From contig JAWNZC010000349.1 of assembly GCA_035771165.1 (NCBI GenBank), positions 62,001 to 126,000 on the forward strand: DNA of 64,000 bases, in the 5' to 3' direction. Shown piece after piece: positions 63,091 to 63,445 of the stretch. A model generated the notes under the pieces. The model ran no database searches and was not told the DNA's origin. It worked only from the letters and a program-made list of their open reading frames with translations. Origin of the DNA: Paragorgia papillata. Taxonomy: Eukaryota > Cnidaria > Anthozoa > Scleralcyonacea > Coralliidae. A program made the translations under genes and the position numbers. How positions within the stretch are numbered: the stretch's first letter is position 1; each line of letters begins with the position of its first letter.

Positions 63091-63315
63091 ATACTGTATA
63101 TATTCGGCTTTCTTGTAAAGCAGTTTTTTAACTGATGAATCTCCGATTTCAAATAAATATTTCTCTCTCTCTGTCTGTTGTCTATTTATCACGTTAAAGT
63201 TTTTTTGTAACCAATTGTTTTACCACTCTTAATTAAATTGTTTTATATTTCTTTCTTGTTTGCGTTTTAGGCAGCGCCTGGATTTGATGGAGAGGCTGGT
63301 TCTGTAGGTGATGAG
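4484..63315 (+). CDS. vWA/WAP-module collagen gene, 42 coding exons, 3' incomplete
   Basis: This is the only gene I can support. It encodes a secreted extracellular-matrix collagen: signal peptide, vWA1, vWA2, WAP1, vWA3, WAP2, vWA4, linker, minor triple helix of 20 triplets, a 36-residue non-collagenous exon, then 169 triplets of a long helix continuing past the window. Spliced coding length is 4575 nt (1525 codons) with no stop or phase clash; all introns I assigned are GT-AG. Reading frame, cysteine pattern and Gly register agree across all joins. The 45/54-bp phase-0 collagen exons and the telopeptide-like break suggest a fibrillar collagen whose N-propeptide carries vWA and WAP modules; a collagen VI-like protein is the alternative. 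The C-terminal domain (fibrillar COLF1 versus vWA) would decide and is not in the window. Exons lost in long introns cannot be excluded, because all collagen exons are symmetrical. Confidence 0.92.
5583..7040. repeat. Intron 1 satellite, GCGACACACTGCGAC family, three blocks of alternating orientation
   Basis: Block A (5583-5820) repeats units of the type gcgacacactgcgacgcatacgatagcta; block B (5821-6140) is the reverse complement of the same unit; block C (6141-7040) is a related 20-bp unit, gcgactgcatgcgacacact, in the original orientation, with roughly 40 copies. All six frames are partly open in block C, giving spurious 300-residue ORFs of Cys/Arg/His/Thr-rich repeats. Confidence 0.93.
7046..7825. 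other. End of intron 1, nothing recognised
   Basis: No repeat or ORF I can support up to the exon 2 acceptor. Confidence 0.4.
7826..8172 (+). CDS. Exon 2: first half of vWA domain 1
   Basis: After TTTTTAG the phase-1 frame reads [19 protein letters not shown], the first beta strand of a von Willebrand A domain with an intact DxSxS metal-ion (MIDAS) motif (DQSGS). Further on, HVGIIKYSS and [15 protein letters not shown] match the vWA middle strands and the MIDAS Thr loop. The exon ends in phase 0 after Thr-Phe-Val-Pro-Lys. The domain is completed by exon 3, after a 4-kb intron. vWA domains bind matrix proteins and divalent cations outside the cell. This is the only one of the four vWA domains whose MIDAS looks complete. 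Confidence 0.93.
8492..8875. mobile_element. MITE with ~35-bp TIRs (intron 2)
   Basis: caacaccgctgccaaacgtt near 8500 is repeated inverted near 8840-8865, about 350 bp apart, with no ORF between. A non-autonomous inverted-repeat element. Confidence 0.75.
8961..9012. repeat. Dispersed repeat 'ACTCGTCAAT', copy 1
   Basis: ctgggtaatgcgagacgact followed by ttactcgtcaatagcgaaac. Other copies: 10452-10503, 23535-23564 plus 24880-24945 (split), 51285-51348 and 61062-61125. Probably the conserved end of an interspersed element; I cannot name it. Confidence 0.7.
9029..9508. mobile_element. Long palindromic element, arms ~215 bp
   Basis: 9029-9242 and 9295-9508 are inverted copies (starting ttaaagtggttctctgatga), with a short spacer containing a CAACA/TTGTTG stretch. 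The whole can fold into one hairpin. Non-autonomous foldback-type MITE. Confidence 0.85.
9522..10419. mobile_element. hAT-like non-autonomous element, 898 bp
   Basis: Ends CAGGGCCGCATTAA and (inverted) CAAGGCCGCATTAA. Flanking 8-mers atatcagt (9514-9521) and aattcagt (10420-10427) agree at 6 of 8 positions, as expected for an old 8-bp hAT target duplication. It holds a nested inverted pair at 9811-9850/9914-9949. Confidence 0.7.
9811..9949. mobile_element. Nested MITE, ~36-bp TIRs
   Basis: ttattaccacccactttaaa at the left is inverted at the right as tttaaggtgggtggtaata; CAACA-rich interior. Confidence 0.7.
10452..10503. repeat. Dispersed repeat 'ACTCGTCAAT', copy 2
   Basis: ctctggctaatgccagacga followed by ttttgactcgtcaatagaca. 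Confidence 0.7.
10732..11132. mobile_element. GTTGAA-rich MITE, copy 1
   Basis: Ends ggcctggccaaacgctttca and its inverse; interior filled with ttcaaca/tgttgaa repeats. Close relatives at 19912-20349 and 26871-26967. Confidence 0.85.
11231..11430. mobile_element. Palindromic MITE
   Basis: agaccactttcataatagcg at the left is inverted at the right (ggccattatgaaagtggtct), followed inward by matching gaatattcttttatgtgcat. Its middle part (caaaataatctttgcttcat) recurs in a diverged copy at 43770-43882. Confidence 0.8.
11558..11958. mobile_element. hAT-like MITE, 401 bp, 8-bp TSD
   Basis: TIRs CAGCGCCGGATTTAGGA and CAGTGTCGGATTTAGGA (inverted), flanked by ataatatc (11550-11557) and gtaatatc (11959-11966), a 7/8 match. 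The CA(G)...TG end and 8-bp duplication fit the hAT superfamily. Confidence 0.82.
12235..12481 (+). CDS. Exon 3: second half of vWA domain 1
   Basis: The exon starts in phase 0 with [15 protein letters not shown], the vWA strand carrying the third MIDAS Asp, then [18 protein letters not shown] and ends ...LVQSFCK plus one base (phase 1). The terminal Cys probably pairs with the Cys at the start of exon 2, as is usual in matrilin and collagen VI vWA domains. Splice sites are TTAG/ATT and AAAG/GTACTC. Confidence 0.93.
12852..12970. mobile_element. Hairpin MITE TACCCTGCGAGCAGAGCC, copy 1
   Basis: A nearly perfect palindrome with arms of about 50 bp around a purine-rich GA core. Flanks atatttttt and ctatttttt match 8/9. 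A second copy lies at 44091-44218. Confidence 0.88.
13425..14003 (+). CDS. Exon 4: complete vWA domain 2 (degenerate MIDAS)
   Basis: A single 579-bp exon, phase 1 at both ends, encodes a whole vWA domain starting [20 protein letters not shown] and ending SISDKLCKG. Strands [24 protein letters not shown] and [13 protein letters not shown] follow the vWA order. The DxSxS motif is replaced by PTVHS and the later Asp by Gly, so metal-dependent binding is probably lost. Unlike the other three vWA domains, it has no internal intron. Confidence 0.93.
14151..14431. mobile_element. 281-bp MITE CATAGTCCCTAGAA, copy A, 7-bp TSD
   Basis: Perfect terminal inverted repeat CATAGTCCCTAGAA, flanked on both sides by ttcgagg (14144-14150 and 14432-14438). 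Nearly identical to 20641-20921 over its full length and of the same length. Confidence 0.92.
14581..14857. mobile_element. Mariner-like MITE, copy 1, TA target
   Basis: TIRs CAGTCAAAATGGAAATACCT, inverted at the right, each flanked by TA. Subterminal inverted segments include acagaaatacagtaatacac. Copy 2 is at 60735-60978. Confidence 0.85.
15310..15663. mobile_element. Harbinger-like MITE, TTA target, GACCCCGTTCACA ends
   Basis: Left end GACCCCGTTCACATGATGCC and inverted right end (ggcatcgtgtgaacggggtc) are flanked by TTA at 15307-15309 and 15664-15666. 3-bp TWA duplications are typical of PIF/Harbinger. Confidence 0.78.
15927..16088 (+). CDS. Exon 5: WAP four-disulfide core domain 1
   Basis: A symmetrical phase-1 exon encodes [20 protein letters not shown]... 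with eight cysteines including the adjacent pair [12 protein letters not shown], the signature of a whey acidic protein (four-disulfide core) module. The second-to-third cysteine stretch ([16 protein letters not shown]) is acidic. WAP modules occur as small extracellular inhibitor-like or structural domains; function here is not predictable. The following intron begins right before a long TTCG repeat. Confidence 0.9.
16143..16314. repeat. (TTCG)n tetranucleotide array
   Basis: About 43 uninterrupted TTCG units in intron 5, starting 55 bp after the exon 5 donor site. Opens a spurious Phe-Val-Arg-Ser ORF. Confidence 0.98.
16425..16739 (-). mobile_element. 5S-rRNA-derived SINE, copy 1
   Basis: On the minus strand the 5' part contains GTTAGTACTTGGATG and gaccgtctgggaataa, the internal control region of 5S rRNA, followed by a body with gttctgcggttttcctccct and an end ...ataaatcattactca. 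Copy 1 carries a 2-bp insertion in the 5S part. A second copy is at 54093-54410. 5S-headed SINEs (SINE3 type) are transcribed by RNA polymerase III. Confidence 0.88.
16760..17340. other. Intron 5 middle, nothing recognised
   Basis: Unassigned AT-rich intron sequence; only short TA/GATA runs near 17148-17180. Confidence 0.4.
17344..17776. mobile_element. AACAAGTTGTT-rich MITE, ACACGCGTAAAAA ends
   Basis: Left end tacacgcgtaaaaac and right end tttttacgcgtgta are inverted; the interior is dense in palindromic aacaagttgtt and caacaatg motifs. A 3' fragment of the same family is at 54536-54615. Confidence 0.82.
17986..18317 (+). CDS. Exon 6: first half of vWA domain 3
   Basis: After TTTTTTAG the frame reads [20 protein letters not shown] with an intact DxSxS motif (DTSGS), then [18 protein letters not shown] and [17 protein letters not shown], ending phase 0 after GGIRQ. 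The MIDAS Thr is not obvious in the LGRDLEEAL segment, so metal binding may be weakened. The break point matches exon 2/3 of vWA1. Confidence 0.92.
18510..18750 (+). CDS. Exon 7: second half of vWA domain 3
   Basis: Phase-0 start [16 protein letters not shown] (the vWA strand where TDG is STG), then [20 protein letters not shown] and the closing helix [12 protein letters not shown] plus one base. Acceptor TTTCCAG and donor GTAAGT are both strong. Confidence 0.92.
18895..19050 (-). mobile_element. Possible tRNA-like SINE head
   Basis: Minus strand reads TTAGTGAAATGGTTAGCGCA, A-box-like, with surrounding SINE-like context. Weak; no clear B box. Confidence 0.3.
19480..19611 (+). CDS. Exon 8: WAP four-disulfide core domain 2
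   Basis: A symmetrical phase-1 exon encodes [20 protein letters not shown] followed by [18 protein letters not shown], with eight cysteines in WAP order including the CC pair. It sits between vWA3 and vWA4, so WAP modules alternate with the last vWA modules. It is shorter than WAP1, mainly in the loop before the CC pair. Confidence 0.9.
19868..20395. mobile_element. GTTGAA-rich MITE, copy 2, inside longer perfect inverted repeat
   Basis: The core 19912-20349 matches the 10732 element. Here the inverted symmetry continues outward for another 44 bp on each side (tagtacagctggcatgcaaa at the left, inverted at the right), so the arms total about 75-80 bp and look virtually identical. Confidence 0.87.
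20641..20921. mobile_element. 281-bp MITE CATAGTCCCTAGAA, copy B, 7-bp TSD
   Basis: Same ends and length as 14151-14431. Flanked by exact gcctaac duplications (20634-20640 and 20922-20928). Inserted 57 bp before exon 9, close to its branch-point region. Confidence 0.93.
20979..21167 (+). CDS. Exon 9: first part of vWA domain 4
   Basis: Frame reads [20 protein letters not shown], then [22 protein letters not shown] and ends in phase 1. It aligns with the N-terminal third of the other vWA domains, but DxSxS is degraded to QDSVD, so a working MIDAS is unlikely. This vWA has an extra intron here that vWA1-3 lack. Confidence 0.9.
21324..21430. mobile_element. Short palindromic hairpin element
   Basis: gaagatatggattttatctt is inverted at the right (gaagataaaattcatatctt is the + strand), around tattttac/gtaaaata and a core gaatgagcgtagcgaatgag. 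Typical small MITE. Confidence 0.7.
22132..22289 (+). CDS. Exon 10: middle of vWA domain 4
   Basis: Phase-1 start [18 protein letters not shown], then [19 protein letters not shown], the helix that normally follows the MIDAS Thr, ending phase 0 after HLSEIR. The 3' boundary corresponds to the phase-0 intron that splits vWA1 and vWA3. Confidence 0.9.
22456..22504. repeat. (GA)n plus poly-G tract
   Basis: GA dinucleotides, then GAAA, then 19 G. Confidence 0.95.
22562..22585 (+). ncRNA. Second hammerhead-like core, mutated
   Basis: CCGATGA, short stem (GGGC/GCTC), GAAACGTC. It resembles the 4116 motif, but the conserved U of CUGAUGA is C. Probably the remains of a Penelope-like element end. 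A CCAT-rich stretch follows at about 22700-22810. Confidence 0.35.
22885..23122 (+). CDS. Exon 11: end of vWA domain 4
   Basis: Phase-0 start [18 protein letters not shown] (TDG replaced by SNG), then [20 protein letters not shown] and the closing helix ending IAVAMCKRG, phase 1. It finishes the last vWA domain before the collagen region. Confidence 0.9.
23565..24879. mobile_element. 1.3-kb TIR element, 5-bp TSD
   Basis: Ends CAGGGCCGTATCCAGA and inverted tctggatacggccctg, flanked by cctat on both sides (23560-23564, 24880-24884). The interior has no ORF with recognisable transposase; a G-rich subterminal block lies near each end. It interrupts a dispersed repeat whose uninterrupted relatives lie elsewhere in the window (10452, 51285, 61062). 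Confidence 0.88.
24946..25480. other. Intron 11 part, nothing recognised
   Basis: Very AT-rich (25120-25210 is almost only A, T and scattered G/C); no supported feature. Confidence 0.4.
25483..25530. other. Hairpin CCCAACCACGCA
   Basis: cccaaccacgcaaaatcaag is followed 8 bp later by its inverse cttgatttatgcgtggttggg; a strong stem-loop of unknown role within intron 11. Confidence 0.7.
25990..26021 (+). CDS. Exon 12: short linker between vWA4 and the collagen helix
   Basis: A 32-bp exon (acceptor CAAAG, donor GTAAGT) encodes [11 protein letters not shown] and converts the phase-1 frame of the module exons into the phase-0 frame used by every collagen exon. It is short and lacks a domain signature; the support is splice sites and exact phase conversion. 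Confidence 0.7.
26871..26967. mobile_element. GTTGAA-rich MITE, short copy 3
   Basis: 97-bp palindrome taaggcctggccaaacgctt ... inverse, the terminal hairpin of the 10732/19868 family without the long interior. Confidence 0.83.
27909..27998. repeat. (TA)n microsatellite
   Basis: About 45 TA units preceded by AAATAAATAATTGA repeats, 70 bp before exon 13. Confidence 0.98.
28072..28113 (+). CDS. Exon 13: start of minor Gly-X-Y helix
   Basis: Encodes [14 protein letters not shown] between TTTTAG and GTGACG: the first four Gly-X-Y triplets. Phase 0 at both ends. Confidence 0.88.
28114..29510. other. Intron 13, first half, no assigned feature
   Basis: Contains a GC-richer island at about 28400-28630 with open frames on both strands, possibly from an old retroelement, but I recognise no protein family. 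Confidence 0.35.
29516..29548. repeat. (TTGAA)n short tandem repeat
   Basis: Five to six copies of a TTGAA pentamer. Confidence 0.9.
29604..30695. mobile_element. hAT-like element, 1092 bp, exact 8-bp TSD
   Basis: Starts CAGTGAACTCGATGTAAGTT and ends in its inverse; arms run for about 190 bp (29604-29795 versus 30500-30695). Flanked by exact gttgaagt duplications (29596-29603, 30696-30703). No transposase ORF; non-autonomous. Confidence 0.93.
31108..31161 (+). CDS. Exon 14: minor helix, six Gly-X-Y triplets
   Basis: 54 bp encoding [18 protein letters not shown]; acceptor TTTTCAG, donor GTAAGT; phase 0. Confidence 0.93.
31162..32225. other. Intron 14, nothing recognised
   Basis: No supported ORF; an imperfect pair of gtagcaccccca / tgggg stretches near 31258-31375 is too weak to call. 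Confidence 0.35.
32226..32315 (+). CDS. Exon 15: minor helix, ten Gly-X-Y triplets
   Basis: 90 bp encoding ten triplets starting [16 protein letters not shown] and ending GRPGSV. This is among the most proline-rich and regular exons; phase 0. Confidence 0.94.
32790..32868 (-). mobile_element. tRNA-like sequence (SINE head)
   Basis: Minus strand reads TAGTGGCGCACTTGGTTAGA (A box) and, 42 nt further, GGGCTTCGAATCCC (B box), with a CTGG...CAG stem-like part between. Acceptor stem pairing is poor, so it is more likely a tRNA-derived SINE head than a working tRNA gene. Confidence 0.5.
33118..33178. repeat. CCCCAATTCTTACA short tandem repeat
   Basis: Four to five imperfect copies of a 14-15-bp unit (ccccaatccttact / ccccaattcttaca). 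Confidence 0.85.
34364..34471 (+). CDS. Exon 16: non-collagenous, N-telopeptide-like segment
   Basis: 108 bp (36 codons), phase 0, reads [14 protein letters not shown] and then [20 protein letters not shown] followed by AK, with no Gly-X-Y after the first residues. It separates the 20-triplet minor helix from the long helix, exactly where fibrillar procollagens carry the N-proteinase site and N-telopeptide. Two Ala-Gln bonds (MAQM, IAQI) resemble procollagen N-proteinase sites, and the Lys near the end (EFAK) could be a crosslinking lysine; both are inferences. Alternatively it is an ordinary helix interruption. Confidence 0.88.
35277..35324 (+). CDS. Exon 17: start of the long triple helix
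   Basis: 48 bp encoding NVIP and then [12 protein letters not shown]: four non-helical residues and the first four triplets of the long helix. Confidence 0.9.
35436..35470 (-). ncRNA. Third hammerhead-like element, degenerate
   Basis: Minus strand: GGATGA, a perfect GGCCTG/CAGGCC stem with an AGTTAA loop, then GAAAGC. The stem II and GAAA parts fit a hammerhead; the CUGAUGA box is altered. Confidence 0.35.
35860..35913 (+). CDS. Exon 18: Gly-X-Y, contains a Cys
   Basis: 54 bp encoding [18 protein letters not shown]; a Cys in the last Y position is unusual inside a fibrillar-type helix and could form an interchain bond. Confidence 0.93.
36022..36189. mobile_element. Palindromic MITE
   Basis: taatagcatggtttcgagtg ... 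inverse; arms of about 75 bp around a gcacgagtccgaaggacgag core. A hairpin over its full length. Confidence 0.85.
36488..36578. repeat. 24-bp tandem repeat
   Basis: gtgattacagatttttgcact-type unit in about 3.5 copies, translating as VITDFCT repeats; not a gene. Confidence 0.9.
36745..37080. repeat. Purine-rich (GGAAGA-type) tract
   Basis: About 330 bp of degenerate GAA/GGA repeats on the + strand in intron 18; a Pro/Phe/Leu-rich minus-strand ORF there is an artefact. Confidence 0.85.
37987..38040 (+). CDS. Exon 19: Gly-X-Y
   Basis: 54 bp encoding [18 protein letters not shown], phase 0, flanked by TTTTTAG and GTAATG. Confidence 0.93.
38705..38758 (+). CDS. Exon 20: Gly-X-Y
   Basis: 54 bp encoding [18 protein letters not shown], phase 0; donor GTGAGT. 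Confidence 0.93.
38953..39400. mobile_element. TAGGGCCATTTA TIR element with a nested insertion
   Basis: Outer ends tagggccattta and taaatggcccta. Inside, 39000-39160 carries several aataagtcgcgact repeats. The right part is occupied by the nested element at 39174-39387. Confidence 0.75.
39174..39387. mobile_element. GGGGCTGTTTACATGAGC MITE, TAA target
   Basis: GGGGCTGTTTACATGAGCC and its inverse, flanked by TAA on each side. The GTTTACA motif close to the end recalls the 15310, 51073 and 53010 elements. Confidence 0.75.
39581..39634 (+). CDS. Exon 21: Gly-X-Y
   Basis: 54 bp encoding [18 protein letters not shown], phase 0; donor GTAAGT. Confidence 0.94.
39713..39766 (+). CDS. Exon 22: Gly-X-Y
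   Basis: 54 bp encoding [18 protein letters not shown]. The intron before it is only 78 bp, the shortest in the gene together with similarly short ones near 48.2 and 59.1 kb. Confidence 0.94.
40143..40166. repeat. Poly-G tract
   Basis: G runs broken by one A, preceded by GA repeats. Confidence 0.95.
40298..40565 (+). mobile_element. tRNA-derived SINE
   Basis: A box TGGTTAGCCAACTGG and B box GGCTTCGATTCGTGC at tRNA-like spacing, followed by a body with tctccgggtacttcggtttc (a motif shared by several SINE central domains) and a TAAATAAG-type tail. Confidence 0.72.
40624..40668 (+). CDS. Exon 23: Gly-X-Y
   Basis: 45 bp encoding [15 protein letters not shown], phase 0. Confidence 0.93.
40970..41293. 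mobile_element. CAACCTCGCTCCCAGGGC TIR element
   Basis: TIRs of about 55 bp: CAACCTCGCTCCCAGGGC at left and inverse at right, both continuing with tttctgaaattgg and gccctggc segments. 324 bp, no ORF. Confidence 0.82.
42163..42250 (-). mobile_element. tRNA-like SINE head
   Basis: Minus strand: TAGTGGTTACTCGACTTG (A box) and CTTGGGCTCAATCC (B box). Confidence 0.45.
42562..42660 (+). CDS. Exon 24: Gly-X-Y, 99 bp
   Basis: Eleven uninterrupted triplets starting [16 protein letters not shown] and ending GINGIK. 99 bp equals 54+45, the size expected after fusion of two standard collagen exons. Confidence 0.94.
42772..42950. mobile_element. Palindromic MITE, GGGAAATT type
   Basis: aacatgacttgagggaaatt at left is inverted at right (aatttcccgaaaagtcatgg); inner symmetrical core gtgggccgcaggcccatg. 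Confidence 0.8.
43492..43689 (+). CDS. Exon 25: Gly-X-Y, 198 bp, one Gly substitution
   Basis: Twenty-two triplets from [13 protein letters not shown] to GEGGEM, the longest collagen exon here (198 = 2 x 99). The twentieth triplet is SSL instead of Gly-X-Y. The segment [18 protein letters not shown] is very basic. A GGTAAG inside the exon (43645-43650) looks like a donor but would break the phase. Confidence 0.94.
43770..43882. mobile_element. Diverged relative of the 11231 MITE
   Basis: tagactgttttgataatagc at left; caaaataatctttgctttat and gccagaaagg shared with 11330-11370. Confidence 0.6.
43993..44046 (+). CDS. Exon 26: Gly-X-Y
   Basis: 54 bp encoding [18 protein letters not shown], phase 0. 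A palindromic element inserted only 44 bp after its donor site. Confidence 0.94.
44091..44218. mobile_element. Hairpin MITE TACCCTGCGAGCAGAGCC, copy 2, 10-bp TSD
   Basis: Same palindromic ends as 12852-12970, with a slightly longer core. Flanked by exact ggttatgctt on both sides (44081-44090, 44219-44228). 9-11-bp duplications are typical of Mutator-like elements. Confidence 0.93.
44371..48009. mobile_element. 3.64-kb foldback element with ~1.2-kb inverted arms
   Basis: Left arm 44371-45591 and right arm about 46822-48009 are inverted copies (outer end aatggaccttttacctttta). The centre, 45592-46821, is unique and holds a decayed coding relic at 46590-46820. The long TIRs and the SWIM-like motif suggest a Mutator- or YqaJ-type DNA transposon derivative. 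It fills most of intron 26. I did not find a clear target duplication. Confidence 0.88.
46590..46821 (+). pseudogene. SWIM-zinc-finger-like relic in the foldback element
   Basis: One frame reads [20 protein letters not shown] then [20 protein letters not shown] and stops; a second frame then reads [20 protein letters not shown]. The latter resembles the end of a SWIM domain (C-x-C...C-x-H), with the first Cys missing. The frames are broken, so no functional protein is expected. Confidence 0.5.
48172..48216 (+). CDS. Exon 27: Gly-X-Y with one substitution
   Basis: 45 bp encoding [15 protein letters not shown]; the fourth triplet starts with Ala rather than Gly. Confidence 0.9.
48307..48360 (+). 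CDS. Exon 28: Gly-X-Y with one substitution
   Basis: 54 bp encoding [18 protein letters not shown]; third triplet SDN has Ser for Gly. It follows exon 27 after a 90-bp intron. Confidence 0.9.
48500..48740. repeat. Degenerate CCAGAGAATCT-type repeats
   Basis: agagaatct / gagtct variants recur about ten times (48548, 48577, 48650, 48690); origin unknown. Confidence 0.55.
48890..49600. mobile_element. Nest of palindromic elements
   Basis: Outer arms tttacataaactttagctt (49001) and inverse (49469-49499). Within them sit three separate hairpins: 49108-49190 (gttttatcagatataaaaac ... inverse, around ctcggcttcgcctcg), 49205-49300 (gcagcagtgttttatccgat ...) and 49310-49390 (cagccgatctgtatctgatt ... 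inverse). An outermost pair with ctcattaa/ttaatgag lies at about 48915/49570, repeated at 49750 and 55210. Confidence 0.75.
50221..50274 (+). CDS. Exon 29: Gly-X-Y
   Basis: 54 bp encoding [18 protein letters not shown], phase 0; acceptor TTTTCAACAG. Confidence 0.94.
50396..50692. mobile_element. TIR element with ATGACGTCATCCTC motif
   Basis: tagttgaatgccaaaatatt at left and aatattttggcattcaacta at right, followed inward by tccaaaatagtaatgaggat and its inverse; weaker symmetry extends to about 50340-50735. Confidence 0.82.
50811..50864 (+). CDS. Exon 30: Gly-X-Y
   Basis: 54 bp encoding [18 protein letters not shown], phase 0. Confidence 0.94.
51073..51232. mobile_element. GGCCCCGTTTACACG MITE
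   Basis: 160 bp, TIR GGCCCCGTTTACACGGTACT and an imperfect inverse; interior built from gaattcg/cgaattc and ggaaccgttc repeats. Confidence 0.75.
51285..51348. repeat. Dispersed repeat 'ACTCGTCAAT', copy 4
   Basis: taacgccagacgattttact then cgtcacggggagaactc and gaaagggttaa. Confidence 0.7.
52163..52983. mobile_element. Inverted-repeat element GGCCGGCCAA, arms ~150 bp
   Basis: gatggcattttttgttacaa and gcaggcaaccatgctaaatc at left (52197) are inverted at right (52895-52935). A second inner pair (caatcagcgtgcctgaag / inverse) spans 52385-52800, so the whole can fold. Confidence 0.83.
52984..53702. mobile_element. Nested TIR elements, GTGTATAAAA outer and GTTTACACGATGCCGG inner
   Basis: Outer ends cagtgtgtataaaaaacccg and the inverse at 53671-53702; an inner pair tttacacgatgccggtacaa (53013) and its inverse (53377-53405), followed by ggggtcttag as in the 15310 element; a third pair agtagtttgaaagccctaaa (53450) / inverse (53610-53635). 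Confidence 0.75.
53912..53965 (+). CDS. Exon 31: Gly-X-Y
   Basis: 54 bp encoding [18 protein letters not shown], phase 0; donor GTTAGT. Confidence 0.94.
54093..54410 (-). mobile_element. 5S-rRNA-derived SINE, copy 2
   Basis: Same orientation and about 95% identical by eye to 16425-16739. The 5S internal control region is intact here (minus strand GTTAGTACTTGGATGGGTGA). The body and 3' end are shared, which shows one family with a fixed structure. Confidence 0.9.
54536..54615. mobile_element. Fragment of the ACACGCGTAAAAA MITE
   Basis: gtcaacaagttgttacagca ... gagatttttacgcgtgta, the right end of the 17344-17776 element. Confidence 0.8.
54975..55028 (+). CDS. Exon 32: Gly-X-Y, first Gly replaced by Asn
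   Basis: 54 bp encoding [18 protein letters not shown]. The first codon is AAT, two base changes from a Gly codon, at the acceptor TTTTTTAG; the register is otherwise kept. Confidence 0.92.
55376..55465. mobile_element. Diverged end of the 1501-2635 element
   Basis: ctcgtttttcaacacacttc, cggtgtttt and cgtgtatgatatattacat correspond to the right TIR at 2533-2635. Confidence 0.55.
55660..55735. repeat. GTGAA pentamer repeat
   Basis: About 14 copies of GTGAA/GTGAG variants just before exon 33. Confidence 0.9.
55775..55819 (+). CDS. Exon 33: Gly-X-Y
   Basis: 45 bp encoding [15 protein letters not shown], phase 0. Confidence 0.94.
55923..56330. mobile_element. TIR element GAGGTTAAG..CGACTTCCGATGCGA
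   Basis: 36-bp ends gaggttaagcccgacttccg... and an inverse with few mismatches; interior 56150-56270 has further cttccgaaatac/gtattt symmetry. Confidence 0.8.
56573..56628. other. Hairpin GCCTGCGTGGCC
   Basis: gcctgcgtggccggcg near 56575 is inverted as gtggccacgcagg near 56616; a GC-rich hairpin, probably a small MITE. Confidence 0.55.
56985..57038 (+). CDS. Exon 34: Gly-X-Y
   Basis: 54 bp encoding [18 protein letters not shown], phase 0. Confidence 0.94.
57545..57772. mobile_element. Palindromic MITE with ATGACGTCACAACGTGGTA arms
   Basis: ttctgttcagtt-type left arm (tgttgtctgttcagttatcg, gatgacgtcacaacgtggta) and an inverse at 57690-57740. Pieces (gaaaatggaatctatttgtt, ttatacaataaaaagtt) recur at 38890-38925 and 39495-39535. 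Confidence 0.8.
58313..58357 (+). CDS. Exon 35: Gly-X-Y
   Basis: 45 bp encoding [15 protein letters not shown], phase 0; donor GTAAGT. Confidence 0.94.
59007..59060 (+). CDS. Exon 36: Gly-X-Y
   Basis: 54 bp encoding [18 protein letters not shown], phase 0. Confidence 0.94.
59149..59202 (+). CDS. Exon 37: Gly-X-Y
   Basis: 54 bp encoding [18 protein letters not shown]; separated from exon 36 by an 88-bp intron. Confidence 0.94.
59325..59605. repeat. Series of pentanucleotide arrays
   Basis: Consecutive blocks of AACTA, GAACA, ACTGA, GGGCA, GAGCA and GAGTA units, each differing by one or two bases from the next. Minus-strand Ser/Leu/Cys ORFs are artefacts. Confidence 0.96.
59936..59989 (+). 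CDS. Exon 38: Gly-X-Y, last triplet substituted
   Basis: 54 bp encoding [18 protein letters not shown]; the last triplet is APP (Ala for Gly). Confidence 0.93.
60010..60510. repeat. Compound direct and inverted repeats
   Basis: Direct copies of tgagcttgacgaacgtccac...ttatcatgtca at 60147-60244 and 60415-60510; inverted copies of gctaaggttgcaaattcata...gtagcatttgcatatg at 60052-60108 and 60255-60315. A related gacgaacgtttgctgaacgtt piece is at 44237. Confidence 0.85.
60655..60708 (+). CDS. Exon 39: Gly-X-Y, last triplet substituted
   Basis: 54 bp encoding [18 protein letters not shown]; the last triplet is AAK (Ala for Gly). Confidence 0.92.
60735..60978. mobile_element. Mariner-like MITE, copy 2, TA target
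   Basis: CAGTCAAAATGGAAATACCT end and inverse with TA on each side; same subterminal cacgcttcagtagcggctac segment as 14581-14857, left subterminal part lost. Confidence 0.85.
61062..61125. repeat. Dispersed repeat 'ACTCGTCAAT', copy 5 (inverse)
   Basis: Inverse orientation: gggttttcctgtaacgagta then aaatcatctggcgttagcca and gagtaaaatac. Confidence 0.7.
61519..61682. mobile_element. Palindromic MITE ACAACATTAACTACTTAATA
   Basis: Arms of 58 bp are almost identical (acaacattaactacttaata ... ggtttgatatttta inverse); 47-bp spacer. Confidence 0.88.
62127..62180 (+). CDS. Exon 40: Gly-X-Y
   Basis: 54 bp encoding [18 protein letters not shown], phase 0. Confidence 0.94.
62572..62616 (+). CDS. Exon 41: Gly-X-Y
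   Basis: 45 bp encoding [15 protein letters not shown]; a TCCG/TCTG array starts about 90 bp after it in the next intron. Confidence 0.94.
62705..63089. repeat. (TCCG)n/(TCTG)n tetranucleotide array
   Basis: About 380 bp: CCAT, then TTCG, a long TCCG block with a few TTCC units, and a final pure TCTG block. Opens spurious DGRT/DRQT ORFs on the minus strand. Confidence 0.98.
63271..63315 (+). CDS. Exon 42: Gly-X-Y, first triplet substituted; last exon in window
   Basis: 45 bp encoding [15 protein letters not shown], with Ala for Gly at the first position. The helix continues beyond 64000. Confidence 0.92.
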
Positions 63316-63445
63316 GTGAGTAATGTTTTCATCTTGACCAATCACATAGAAGAACTGTTGATAAGGTAACCAATCACCGACATGTAATTTTTCTAGGAAA
63401 TGCCAGTGAAATTACGCTGTTACAAAACAGCCAAGCTATACAATA

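Noticed and set aside
62710..63192. Asp-Gly-Arg-Thr repeat ORFs, minus strand
   Set aside because: Translation of the TCCG/TCTG tetranucleotide array.
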